This document shows, in pieces, positions 7,472 to 15,676 of a DNA stretch of 38,812 nucleotides. A program made the position numbers and the translations under genes. The notes beneath the pieces were generated by a model, which saw only the letters and a list, made by a program, of their open reading frames with translations, searched no databases and had not been told where the DNA came from. Source of the DNA: Candidatus Siliceabacter maunaloa (GTDB taxonomy: Bacteria > Actinomycetota > Thermoleophilia > Solirubrobacterales > Solirubrobacteraceae); assembly GCA_024330185.1 (NCBI GenBank), contig JANDLV010000038.1, forward strand, positions 1-38,812. The letters run 5' to 3'. Position 1 is the first letter of the stretch, and the number at the start of each line of letters is the position of its first letter.

Positions 7472-9882
7472 CGGGCTCCTTCGGGGGGTGGGCCGACCAG
7501 GGCGAGCTCGGGCTCCTGCTCGCCGGGCTCGTCGAGGTCTGAGAACTGGGACGGGTGGTAGGGGTCGTCGCGCTCCAGCCACGGGTCGCTGGTGGCGGCC
7601 TTGGCGATCTTCAGGCGCTGGCGCAGGGCCGCGCCGGACTCCTCGCCCAGCACGACCTCGCGGACGGTCTCGAGGCCCACCCGCGGGACGAAGTCGTACG
7701 TGCGCTCCTTGTAGTCCGCGTTCTCGCGGTAGTACTGCAGGAATGTCGTGGTCACCCGCAGCGCCTCGGCGCGCGTCTCGACGGTGCACAGCACGTCGGC
7801 CTCGCGGACGTTGCCGCCCGCCGCGCCGCCCAGGCGCACCTGCCAGCCGCCCTCCACGGCGACGCAGCCGATGTCCTTGACCGTGGCCTCCGCGCAGTTG
7901 CGCGGGCAGCCCGAGACGCCGGACTTGACCTTCGCAGGGGTGTGCAGCCCCTCCCACGCCTTCTCCATCTCGGTGCCCAGGCCGATCGCGTCACCCAGCC
8001 CGAAGCGGCAGAAGTCGGTTCCCACGCAGGTCTTCACCGTGCGCACCGCCTTGGCGTAGGCGTGGCCGGAGGGCATGCCCAGCTCGGCCCAGATCGCGGG
8101 CAGGTCCTGCTTGCGCACGCCCAGCAGGTCCAGCCGCTGGCCGCCGGTGACCTTGACCATCGGCACCTCGTAGCGATCGGCGACGTCGGCGATGCGCCGC
8201 AACTCGTCGGGCGTGGTCACGCCGCCGTACATGCGGGGCACGACGGAGAACGTGCCGTCGCGCTGGATGTTGGCGTGCACGCGGTCGTTGATGTAGCGCG
8301 CGTCGCGCTCCTCGCGGTGCTGGTTGGCCCGCACCTCGCTGACCAGGTAGGCCAGCGCGGGCTTGCAGGTGCCGCACTCGCGGCCGGTGCCGCAGGCGGC
8401 GGCCACGTCGCTGACCGACTCGTGGCCGTCGGCGCGGATCGTCTCGGCGAGCTGCTCGCGGGTCTGCTTGCGACACGGGCAGAGGTAGGCGGGCTCCTCG
8501 TTGAGCCCGCCGGTGGCGGCGGCGACGATCTCGATCACCGCCGGCTTGCACGAGCCGCAGCCCGTGCCCGCGCGCGTGCGGGCCATGACCTCGCGGGGGG
8601 TGGCGCAGCCCTCGTCGGCCACGGCGGCCACGAGGTCGCTCTTGCAGACCCCGTTGCAGTCGCAGATCTGCGCCGTGTCGGGAAGGTCGGCCGGGCCCAG
8701 CGCGCTCGCGTCGGCCAGCGCCTGCAGCGGGTCGTCGACCGGCTCGCCGCTGCGTACGGCGGCCACGAGCGCCTCGGCGCCGCGGGTGTCGCCCAGTAGC
8801 ACGGCGCCCACGGCGCGCCCGCCGGAGACCGCCAGCTTGCGGTACACGCCGGCGTCCGGGTCGGCCACGATGGCCTCCCGCTCGCCGCCGGCCTCGCCGG
8901 CGGTGACGAGGTCGATCCCGGCCACCTTGAGCTTGGCGGTCAGGACCGAGCCGGGGTACAGCGCGTCCTCGCCGGCGATCGCCTCGGCGGCCACGCGGGC
9001 CTGCTCGAAGATCGGCGCGACAAGGCCGTAGATCCTCCCGCGGTGCTGGGCGCACTCCCCCACCGCGTAGATGCCGTCGTGGTCGGTGCCCATCGCGTCG
9101 TCGACGACGATGCCGCGCTCGCAGGCCACGCCGATCTCCCGGGCCAGCGTGGTCTCGGGACGGATCCCGACCGACACGACGACCAGATCGGCGGCCAGCT
9201 CGTCGCCGCCGGCGAAGCGCAGGCCGCGGGCCCGGTCGGGGCCCATGATGCATTCGGTGCTGCGCTCCAGGAGCACGTCGATGCCCAGCTCGGCCAGGGC
9301 GGGGACGAGCAGCGCCGCCGCGCCCGCGTCGACCTGGCGCTCCATCAGCCGGTCGACCAGGTGCACGACGGTGACCGTGGTGCCCTGCGCGGCGATCCCC
9401 CGCGCGGCCTCCAGGCCCAGCAGCCCGCCGCCGATGACCGCCGCGTGCTGCGTTCCGTTCGCGGCGGCGGCGTGGATCGCGGCGCAGTCCGCCGGCGTGC
9501 GAAACGGGTGGACGCCGGGCAGGTCGATGCCGGGTATGGGCGGCATGAGCGGCTGGGAGCCCGTGGCGAGCACGAGCGCGTCGTAGGCCAGCGCCGTGTC
9601 GTCGTCGAGCGTCGCCTCCCGCGCCGCGGTGTCCACGGCGGTCACCCACCGCCCGCAGCGCACGTCCACCCGCTGGTCGGCGAACCACTCCGCGGGGCGC
9701 AGCTCCAGCGTCTTGGGATCCTCGCCGGAGACGAGGATCTCCGACAGGCGCACGCGGTCGTAGGGGGGCGAGACCTCGCCGCAGACGAGCGTGATCGTCG
9801 CCTCGCGGTCGCGCTCGCGCACCTGCTCGCACACCGCCTGGCCGGCGATCCCGCCGCCGACGATCACCACCGATCGGCTCAT
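7468..9882 (-). CDS. nirB: Assimilatory nitrite reductase large subunit NirB
   Basis: 804 aa from ATG 9882. Domains in order: FAD/NAD(P)H reductase with VVIVGGGIAGQAVCEQV at the N-terminus and a second Rossmann motif (VIGGGLLGLEAARG); two BFD-like [2Fe-2S] segments (CDCNGVC...CGSCKP around residues 405-445, CPCRKQT...CGTCKP around 465-510); a ferredoxin-like half domain; and the siroheme/[4Fe-4S] site (CVGTDFC and SGCPRNCAEA, i.e. C-x5-C and C-x3-C). It reduces nitrite to ammonium with six electrons from NAD(P)H. It lies 55 bases after nasA and overlaps nirD, so one transcript is likely. Length and all cofactor ligands are normal. Confidence 0.95.
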   Translation of the reverse strand: MSRSVVIVGGGIAGQAVCEQVRERDREATITLVCGEVSPPYDRVRLSEILVSGEDPKTLELRPAEWFADQRVDVRCGRWVTAVDTAAREATLDDDTALAYDALVLATGSQPLMPPIPGIDLPGVHPFRTPADCAAIHAAAANGTQHAAVIGGGLLGLEAARGIAAQGTTVTVVHLVDRLMERQVDAGAAALLVPALAELGIDVLLERSTECIMGPDRARGLRFAGGDELAADLVVVSVGIRPETTLAREIGVACERGIVVDDAMGTDHDGIYAVGECAQHRGRIYGLVAPIFEQARVAAEAIAGEDALYPGSVLTAKLKVAGIDLVTAGEAGGEREAIVADPDAGVYRKLAVSGGRAVGAVLLGDTRGAEALVAAVRSGEPVDDPLQALADASALGPADLPDTAQICDCNGVCKSDLVAAVADEGCATPREVMARTRAGTGCGSCKPAVIEIVAAATGGLNEEPAYLCPCRKQTREQLAETIRADGHESVSDVAAACGTGRECGTCKPALAYLVSEVRANQHREERDARYINDRVHANIQRDGTFSVVPRMYGGVTTPDELRRIADVADRYEVPMVKVTGGQRLDLLGVRKQDLPAIWAELGMPSGHAYAKAVRTVKTCVGTDFCRFGLGDAIGLGTEMEKAWEGLHTPAKVKSGVSGCPRNCAEATVKDIGCVAVEGGWQVRLGGAAGGNVREADVLCTVETRAEALRVTTTFLQYYRENADYKERTYDFVPRVGLETVREVVLGEESGAALRQRLKIAKAATSDPWLERDDPYHPSQFSDLDEPGEQEPELALVGPPPEGAR

Positions 9883-9937
9883 CGCGAGCACCTCCGTTGC
9901 GGCTCGACGCAGACCTGGGTCGAGCGATGACGCGCCG

Positions 9938-12900
9938 TCATGCGCCCATCCTGGACGGTTGCGGTTTCCCGGCCGCGTCGGCCGTGTTTCGACTCCGTGA
10001 AGCCAGGATGGACTCGACCTCCTCGGTGCAGCCACCGCAGCCGGTCGTCGCGCGCGTGACGCGGCCGACCTGTGCGACGGTGCGCAGGCCTCGCGAGGCG
10101 ATCGCGCGCTCCAGTTCGCCGCGGGTGACCGCGTTGCACGAGCAGATCGTCTCGGCGGGGTCCGGTTCGCCCGCCGCGTCGCCGGCACCGGGCAGGAGCA
10201 GCTCCTCGGGGACGTCGAGCCCGTCGCGCAGCAGCCCCGAGAGGCGGCGCGCGTCGGTGGTGTCGCCCACCAGCGAGACGCCGACGAGCCTGCCGTCCTC
10301 GAGCACGAGCCGCCTGTGGACTCCCGCCCGCGTGTCGGAGACGAGGATCTCCTCCGCCCCGTCGGGCAGCGGCCCGGTCGACGCGCCGCCGGCGAACACG
10401 CCGACGCCGGAGACCTTGAGCGTGGTCGCGGTGATCGCGCCGTGGAAGCCCGCGGGATCCCCGGCGATCCGAGCGCCCGCGACCCGCGCCTGCTCGGCGA
10501 CCGGCGCCCACAGTCCGTAGACCGTCCCACGGTGCTCGGCGCACTCCCCGACCGCCCAGACGTCGGGAGCACTGGTGCGCAGCTCGTCGTCGACGAGGAT
10601 GCCGCGGTCGCACGCCAGGCCGGCCGCACGGGCGAGCGCGACCTGGGGGCGCACGCCGGCGGCCATGACCACTGCGCCGGCCTCGAGCTCGTCGCCGTCG
10701 TCGAGCACCACCCGGCCCGGTTCGATCTGCGCCGCGGCACGGCCCAGGCGCAGCGCGATGCCCTGGGCACCCAGCCCGCGGGCGAGCATGGCCCCGCCGC
10801 CGGCCTCGAGCTGCTGGGCCATCAGGTGCCCCGCGAGCTCGACCACGGTCACCGCCGCGCCACGGGCGCGCAGGCCCGCGGCCGCCTCCAGGCCCAGCAG
10901 GCCGCCGCCGATCACCACGACCCGTGTCCCCGGCGGGGTGGCGGCCAGATGGTCGGCGTCGCGCCGCGTGCGGAAGGCGCCGACGTGGGGAAGCTCGGTG
11001 CCCGGCACCGGCGGGACGAACGGCCGCGATCCGGTGGCCAGGACCAGCGCGTCGTAGGGGTGGCGCTGGCCGTCGGCGTCGGTGACCTCGCGCGCGGCGG
11101 TGTCGATGGCGCCGGCGGGCCCGTGCAGCGCCACGCCGTGCTCGGCGAACCAGGCGGCCGGGCGCAGCTCGAGCTCCGCGGCGCCGCAGGTGCGCGCGAG
11201 CAGCTTGGACAGCAGGATGCGGTTGTAGGGCAGGCCGCCCTCCTCGCCCAGCATGCTGATCCGCCAGTGCTCGCCGGGGCGACGGCGCAGCGCCTCCTCG
11301 GCCACCGCGAGACCGGCCATGCCGGCCCCCACGACCACCAGGCGCCGGGGGCGCGGCGGGGCGCTTCGACGCACCGGCGTGTCGGGCTGCGCCACGCGCT
11401 CCAGGCGTACCGCGACGGCCTTGAGCTCGGGCTGGCCGGAGTCGGGGTCGGTGGCGCCGATGGTCAGCGCGTTCAGCGAGCCCGCGCCCGGCTCGGCGTG
11501 CAGGTCGCCCCAGTGGAAGGGCGCGAAGGCCACGCCGCGTGGCAGCGTCTCGTCGCAGCGCAGGGTCAGGCGGGTCTCGCCGCGGCGCGAGACCACGCGG
11601 ACGGCCCTGCCGCCGTCCAGGCCGGCCGCCTGCGCGTCGGCCGGGTGGCAGGCAACCTCCGGACGTCCGGCCGCCGCGCGCAGCGTGGGCGAGTGTCCGG
11701 TGCGGGTCATGGTGTGCCACTGGTCGGCGACCCGTCCGGTGGTCAGCAGCAGCGGGAACGCGGCGTCCGGCACCTCGGCGGGGTCGGCGTGCGGGGTGGG
11801 CGCGAAGCGGGCGCGCCCGTCGGGCGTGGCGAACTGCAGCCGCGTGTACAGGCGCTGCGTCCCGGGATGGTCGCGGATGCGCCCCGGGCACGGCCACTGG
11901 AGGCTGCCCTCGCGCAGCAGCCGCTCGTGGCTCATGCCGCTCTGGTCGCAGGGCGTGGCGGCCGTGGTGGCGGCGAACTCGGCGAACACCGCGGCGGCGT
12001 CGGGCCAGGCGAAGGCGTCGCCGTGGCCGAGGTGGCGGGCCACGCCGGCGACGATCTCCCAGTCCGGACGCGCCGCGCCGGGCGGAGGCAGCGCGCGGCG
12101 CACGAGCGCCACGCGGCGCTCGGAGTTCGTCATGGCGCCCTGCTTCTCGGGCCAGGCGGCGGCGGGCAGCACGACGTCGGCGTGGGTCGAGGTCTCGGTG
12201 GGGTGGTGGGCGTCGGAGACCACGACGAGCTCGGCGCGCTCCAGCGCGCGGCGTGCGCGCAGCCCGTCGGGCAGCGAGACCAGCGGGTTGGTGGCCATGA
12301 TCCACACCGCCTTGACGCGTCCGTCCTCCAGCGCGTCGAAGAGCTCGACGGCGGGCAGGCCCGGCTGCGGGGAGATGCTGCCCTCCGCCAGGCCCCAGTG
12401 GGCCTCCATCGCCGCGCGGTCGGGCGCCTCGGCGACCTTGCGATAGCCCGGCAGCATGTGCGCCAGCCCCCCGGTCTCCCGGCCGCCCATCGCGTTGGGC
12501 TGGCCGGTCAGCGACAGCGGACCCGCGCCGGGGCGCCCGATCTGGCCGGCGGCCAGGCAGAGGTTGATCAGCGCGCGGTTCTTGAGCGTCCCGACGGTCG
12601 ACTGGTTGGCCCCCATCGACCACAGCGCCATCGCACCGGCCGCACCGGCGAAGCGCCGCGCCGCGGTCTCGATGTCGGCGGCAGGTACGCCGCAGACCTC
12701 CGCGGCGCGCTGGGGCGGCCACTGCGCCGCGACCCCCCGCGCCTCCTCCCAGCCGGTCGTGTGGCGCTCCACGAAGGCGGTGTCCACCAACCCGTCGCGG
12801 TCGATGACGTGGAGCATCGCGCTCAGCAGCGCAAGGTCGGTCCCGGGGCGCACCGGCAGGTGCAGGTCGGCCCCGGTCGCCGTCGGCGTGGCGCGCGGGT

Positions 12901-13498
12901 CGGCGCAGATCACGAACGCGCCCTCGGCCTGGCGGTCGCGGATGCGCGACCAGACGATGGGATGGCAGGCCGCGGTGTTGGTGCCCAGAAGCAGCAGGCA
13001 GTCGGTCAGGGCGAGGTCGGCGTAGGCGGGCGGGGGGCCGTCGGCGCCCAGCGACTGCGTGTAGCCGGCCACCGCCGAGGACATGCACAAGCGGGAGTTC
13101 GAGTCGACGTTGTTGGTGCCCAGGAACCCCTTGGCGAGCTTGTTGACCGCGTAGTAGTCCTCGGTCAGGAGCTGGCCCGAGATGTAGAAGGCGATCGCCT
13201 CGGGGCCGTGCTGCGCGGCGAGGTCGCGCATTCCGCCGGCCACCCGGGCGTAGGCCTCCTCCCAGCCGGCGGGCGCGAGGCGTCCGTCCGCGTCGCGCAA
13301 GAGCGGCGTGGTCGCACGGTCGGACGCGTGCACGGCGCTGGACAGCTCGAGCGGCTTGCGACACGTGCGCCCGCGGTTGACGGGGTGCAGCGGGTCGCCG
13401 CGCACCGCGCGCAGACGCCTGCCGTCGGTGTCCGCGAGCAGGCCGCAGCCCACCCCGCAGTAGGGGCACTGGGTCCGCGTGGTCGGCACGGACACCAT
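9938..13498 (-). CDS. nasA: Assimilatory nitrate reductase fused to a NirB-like FAD reductase and BFD [2Fe-2S] domain
   Basis: 1186 aa from ATG 13498. Residues 1 to about 700 form a molybdopterin oxidoreductase: N-terminal [4Fe-4S] ligands CPYCGVGC and a fourth Cys in GRTCRK, the NNVDSNSRLCMSSAV block, GANQSTVGTLKNRA, LTGQPNAMGGRE and a C-terminal molydopterin-binding part (LLLTTGRVADQWHT). About residue 715 a second protein begins, a NirB-type FAD/NAD(P)H reductase with RRLVVVGAGMAGLAVAEE and VVVIGGGLLGLEAAAG. The last ~65 residues are a BFD-like [2Fe-2S] domain (CSCN ... CGGC). One chain therefore carries electron input from NAD(P)H to the Mo centre, which other NasA enzymes take from ferredoxin or a separate subunit. 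A further in-frame extension to 13636 exists but lacks the family start. Confidence 0.93.
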   Translation of the reverse strand: MVSVPTTRTQCPYCGVGCGLLADTDGRRLRAVRGDPLHPVNRGRTCRKPLELSSAVHASDRATTPLLRDADGRLAPAGWEEAYARVAGGMRDLAAQHGPEAIAFYISGQLLTEDYYAVNKLAKGFLGTNNVDSNSRLCMSSAVAGYTQSLGADGPPPAYADLALTDCLLLLGTNTAACHPIVWSRIRDRQAEGAFVICADPRATPTATGADLHLPVRPGTDLALLSAMLHVIDRDGLVDTAFVERHTTGWEEARGVAAQWPPQRAAEVCGVPAADIETAARRFAGAAGAMALWSMGANQSTVGTLKNRALINLCLAAGQIGRPGAGPLSLTGQPNAMGGRETGGLAHMLPGYRKVAEAPDRAAMEAHWGLAEGSISPQPGLPAVELFDALEDGRVKAVWIMATNPLVSLPDGLRARRALERAELVVVSDAHHPTETSTHADVVLPAAAWPEKQGAMTNSERRVALVRRALPPPGAARPDWEIVAGVARHLGHGDAFAWPDAAAVFAEFAATTAATPCDQSGMSHERLLREGSLQWPCPGRIRDHPGTQRLYTRLQFATPDGRARFAPTPHADPAEVPDAAFPLLLTTGRVADQWHTMTRTGHSPTLRAAAGRPEVACHPADAQAAGLDGGRAVRVVSRRGETRLTLRCDETLPRGVAFAPFHWGDLHAEPGAGSLNALTIGATDPDSGQPELKAVAVRLERVAQPDTPVRRSAPPRPRRLVVVGAGMAGLAVAEEALRRRPGEHWRISMLGEEGGLPYNRILLSKLLARTCGAAELELRPAAWFAEHGVALHGPAGAIDTAAREVTDADGQRHPYDALVLATGSRPFVPPVPGTELPHVGAFRTRRDADHLAATPPGTRVVVIGGGLLGLEAAAGLRARGAAVTVVELAGHLMAQQLEAGGGAMLARGLGAQGIALRLGRAAAQIEPGRVVLDDGDELEAGAVVMAAGVRPQVALARAAGLACDRGILVDDELRTSAPDVWAVGECAEHRGTVYGLWAPVAEQARVAGARIAGDPAGFHGAITATTLKVSGVGVFAGGASTGPLPDGAEEILVSDTRAGVHRRLVLEDGRLVGVSLVGDTTDARRLSGLLRDGLDVPEELLLPGAGDAAGEPDPAETICSCNAVTRGELERAIASRGLRTVAQVGRVTRATTGCGGCTEEVESILASRSRNTADAAGKPQPSRMGA

Positions 13499-13529
13499 GC
13501 TGAGTTCCGGGGATTTCCCTCGGGCGTCC

Positions 13530-13551
13530 GGTCGATGAACGCTCGATGAAC
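13530..13551 (-). promoter_or_regulatory. Tandem 11-bp direct repeat in the nasA/glnA divergent promoter
   Basis: On the minus strand GTTCATCGAGC (13551-13541) is followed directly by GTTCATCGACC (13540-13530), one mismatch, period 11. Two abutting 11-bp units are how OmpR/PhoB-family response regulators bind; the GTTCA core resembles the Streptomyces PhoP box. A GlnR-like regulator of that family is encoded 1.4 kb away. It lies 32-53 bases before nasA and 78-100 before glnA, so it could control both. Confidence 0.5.
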
Positions 13552-13554
13552 GGG

Positions 13555-13572
13555 CGTTGCCGATGGACAACG
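13555..13572. repeat. Inverted repeat CGTTG-n8-CAACG in the same promoter
   Basis: Five-base arms (13555-13559 and 13568-13572) with an eight-base centre, immediately beside the 11-bp direct repeat. The arms are short, so this could be chance; it is noted because it lies in the 131-bp divergent promoter. Confidence 0.25.
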
Positions 13573-13629
13573 CGCTTGGGACGTGGGGACAAAGACAGCG
13601 GGCGATCGGCCTCGTAGCGTGGCGACGCA

Positions 13630-14943
13630 ATGGCAACCGGCCACCACGAGTTCGTCCTGCGCACGGTCGAGGAGCGCGGCGTGCGCTTCGTGCGACTGTG
13701 GTTCGTCGACGTCCTGGGCCTGCTCAAGAGCTTCGCCATCCCGGTCTCCGAGCTGGAGGGCGCGCTGACGGAGGGCGTCGGCCTGGACGGCTCCTCGCTG
13801 GAGGGGCGCACGCGCCTGCGCGAGCACGACGTCATCGCCCATCCGGACCCACGCACGTTCCAGGTGCTGCCGTGGCGGCCCGACTCGCTGGTGGCGCGCA
13901 TGTTCTGCGAGGTGCGCATGCCCGACGGCGACCCGTTCGGCGCCGACTCGCGCACGATCCTGCGCCGCGTGCTCGAGCAGGCCGCGGGCCTCGGGTACAC
14001 CATGCAGGTCGGTTGCGAGATGGAGTTCTTCCTCTTCGCCGCGCTGGGCGAGGACGGCGCCGCGCCACGCCTGCTGGACAGCGGCGCGTACTTCGATCTG
14101 ACTCCGCTGGACGCCGGCAGCGACTTTCGCAAGCGCACCATCGACTACCTGGAGGCGATGGGCATCCCTGTGAAGGCCTCCCACCACGAGGTCGCGCCCT
14201 CCCAGCACGAGATCTCCCTCGCGCACGCCGACGCGCTGTCGATGGCCGACGCGGTGACGACCTTCCGCCTGGCCGTCAAGGAGGCCGCCGACGAGCTGGG
14301 CGCCTACGCGACGTTCATGCCCAAGCCGCTGGCCGAGCATCCGGGGTCGGGCATGCACCTACACGTCTCGCTGTTCGAGGGCGAGCGCAACGCGTTCCAC
14401 GACCCGGCGCCCGGCGTGCCGCTGTCGCCCACCGGCCGAGCCTTCGTCGCGGGTGTCCTCGCGCACGCCCGGGAACTGACCGCGGTGACCAACCAGTGGG
14501 TGAACTCCTACCGGCGGCTGGCCTGCGGCTTCGAGGCGCCGGCGTCCGTGAGCTGGACGCTGCGCGGCGCCGCCGCGCTCGTGCGGGTGCCCCAGCGCCG
14601 CCCGGGCCGGGCCGAGGCGGCGCGCTTCGAGCTGCGCTCCCCCGACCCGGCGTGCAACCCCTACGTGGTGCTCGCCCTGATCCTGGCCGCGGGGCTGCGC
14701 GGCATCGAGCGCGGCTACGAGCTGCAGGCCGAGTCCGTCGACGACGAGCCCACACCGGGCGACGGGCACCTGCCCCGCGACCTGCGCGAGGCGACCGACC
14801 TGTTCGACGCGTCCGAGCTTGCCCGCGAGACCCTCGGTGACCACCTGTGCGACGCGTTCGTGCGCAACAAGCGCCGCGAGGTCGACGACGAGCGGCGCAC
14901 CGTCACCGAGTTCGACCGGTCGCGCTACCTGCGGCTGCTCTAG
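13630..14943 (+). CDS. glnA: Glutamine synthetase, type I-like without adenylylation loop
   Basis: 437 aa from ATG 13630. Clear GS features: VDVLGLLKSFAIP, GLDGSSLEG, ATP/metal-binding EMEFFLF, KASHHEVAPSQHEI, the FMPKPLAEHPGSGMHLHVSL motif, and RFELRSPDPACNPY. It condenses glutamate with ammonium. The usual adenylylation site (NLYDLPP) is absent; the region instead reads DDEPTPGDGHLPRDLREA, so control by covalent modification is unlikely and control may be transcriptional. It diverges from nasA and is followed by glnR. It could be one of the secondary GlnA-like ligases, but position with nitrate genes and complete active-site motifs favour real GS. Confidence 0.88.
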   Translation: MATGHHEFVLRTVEERGVRFVRLWFVDVLGLLKSFAIPVSELEGALTEGVGLDGSSLEGRTRLREHDVIAHPDPRTFQVLPWRPDSLVARMFCEVRMPDGDPFGADSRTILRRVLEQAAGLGYTMQVGCEMEFFLFAALGEDGAAPRLLDSGAYFDLTPLDAGSDFRKRTIDYLEAMGIPVKASHHEVAPSQHEISLAHADALSMADAVTTFRLAVKEAADELGAYATFMPKPLAEHPGSGMHLHVSLFEGERNAFHDPAPGVPLSPTGRAFVAGVLAHARELTAVTNQWVNSYRRLACGFEAPASVSWTLRGAAALVRVPQRRPGRAEAARFELRSPDPACNPYVVLALILAAGLRGIERGYELQAESVDDEPTPGDGHLPRDLREATDLFDASELARETLGDHLCDAFVRNKRREVDDERRTVTEFDRSRYLRLL

Positions 14944-14945
14944 CG

Positions 14946-14996
14946 ATGGCCCCGACCGCCGACACGATGGTCCAGACCGGCGACCCGCCACCGTGA
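14946..14996 (+). CDS. Possible 16-residue leader peptide overlapping the glnR start
   Basis: ATG at 14946, two bases after the glnA stop, reads MAPTADTMVQTGDPPP and ends in TGA at 14994-14996, which overlaps the likely GTG start of glnR (14993) as GTGA. It fills almost the whole glnA-glnR gap. It could provide translational coupling to a gene with a weak GTG start, or be chance in a GC-rich gap. Confidence 0.25.
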   Translation: MAPTADTMVQTGDPPP

Positions 14997-15676
14997 CCGC
15001 CGCCTGGATCTACGGCACGCGCGACGCCGAGGCCGCGGCCCAACTGCTTGCCGAGCTGGGCTTCAGCCCGCACCGCGTCGCCACCAACGGCACGCTGCGC
15101 CCCGCCGAGGGAGCCGACCGGGCACCGAGCCTGGCACTCATCCTCGTGGGCGACGACCCCGAGGATCCGGGCGAGCCCGCGTGCGCGGAGCTCTGCGCGC
15201 GGCTCGCGGCCGAGGAGGAGCTCGGGGAGGTGCCGGTGATCATCGCCGTCGAGGCCGGCGAGCTCGCGGGCGCCGAGGTGGCGGAGGGTCACGAGCTGCT
15301 GGTGGCGCCGTTCTCCCTGGAGGAGCTGCGCGCGCGGATCGGCCGCGCGCGGCGGGCGGTCCACGGCGTCGACCACGACGACGTCGTGCGCGTCGGCGGC
15401 CTGGAGCTCGACCTGGCGACCTATCAGGTGACCGTGCACGGCAGGCCGGCGGACTTCACCTACATGGAGTACGAGCTGCTGAAGTTCCTGGCCACCCACC
15501 CGCGCCGAGTGTTCACGCGCGAGGCGCTGCTGGCCCGGGTGTGGGGCTACGACTACTACGGCGGCGCGCGGACGGTCGACGTCCACGTGCGCCGCGTGCG
15601 CGCCAAGCTGGGCTCCGAGCTGGCCGGGCGGATCAAGACGGTACGCAGTGTCGGCTATCGCTGGGAGGACGGATGA
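14993..15676 (+). CDS. glnR: GlnR-like OmpR-family regulator with atypical receiver
   Basis: 227 aa from GTG 14993. Residues 1-120 are a receiver-like domain; the beta3 segment reads SLALILVGDDPED with no phosphoacceptor Asp at the normal place, and the usual beta5 Lys is replaced in LLVAPFSLEEL. The C-terminal winged helix is canonical (YMEYELLKFLATHPRRVF, VWGYDYYGGARTVDVHVRR). This combination matches actinobacterial GlnR, the orphan activator/repressor of nitrogen genes that works without phosphorylation. It sits in the same operon as glnA and next to narK, which carries a GlnR-like box (16738-16775). The stop overlaps the next start (ATGA). Confidence 0.8.
   Translation: MTAAWIYGTRDAEAAAQLLAELGFSPHRVATNGTLRPAEGADRAPSLALILVGDDPEDPGEPACAELCARLAAEEELGEVPVIIAVEAGELAGAEVAEGHELLVAPFSLEELRARIGRARRAVHGVDHDDVVRVGGLELDLATYQVTVHGRPADFTYMEYELLKFLATHPRRVFTREALLARVWGYDYYGGARTVDVHVRRVRAKLGSELAGRIKTVRSVGYRWEDG

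Noticed and set aside
10316-13549. Very long open frame opposite nasA
   Set aside because: Gly/Arg/Val-rich shadow of the nasA frame caused by high GC third positions; no motifs.
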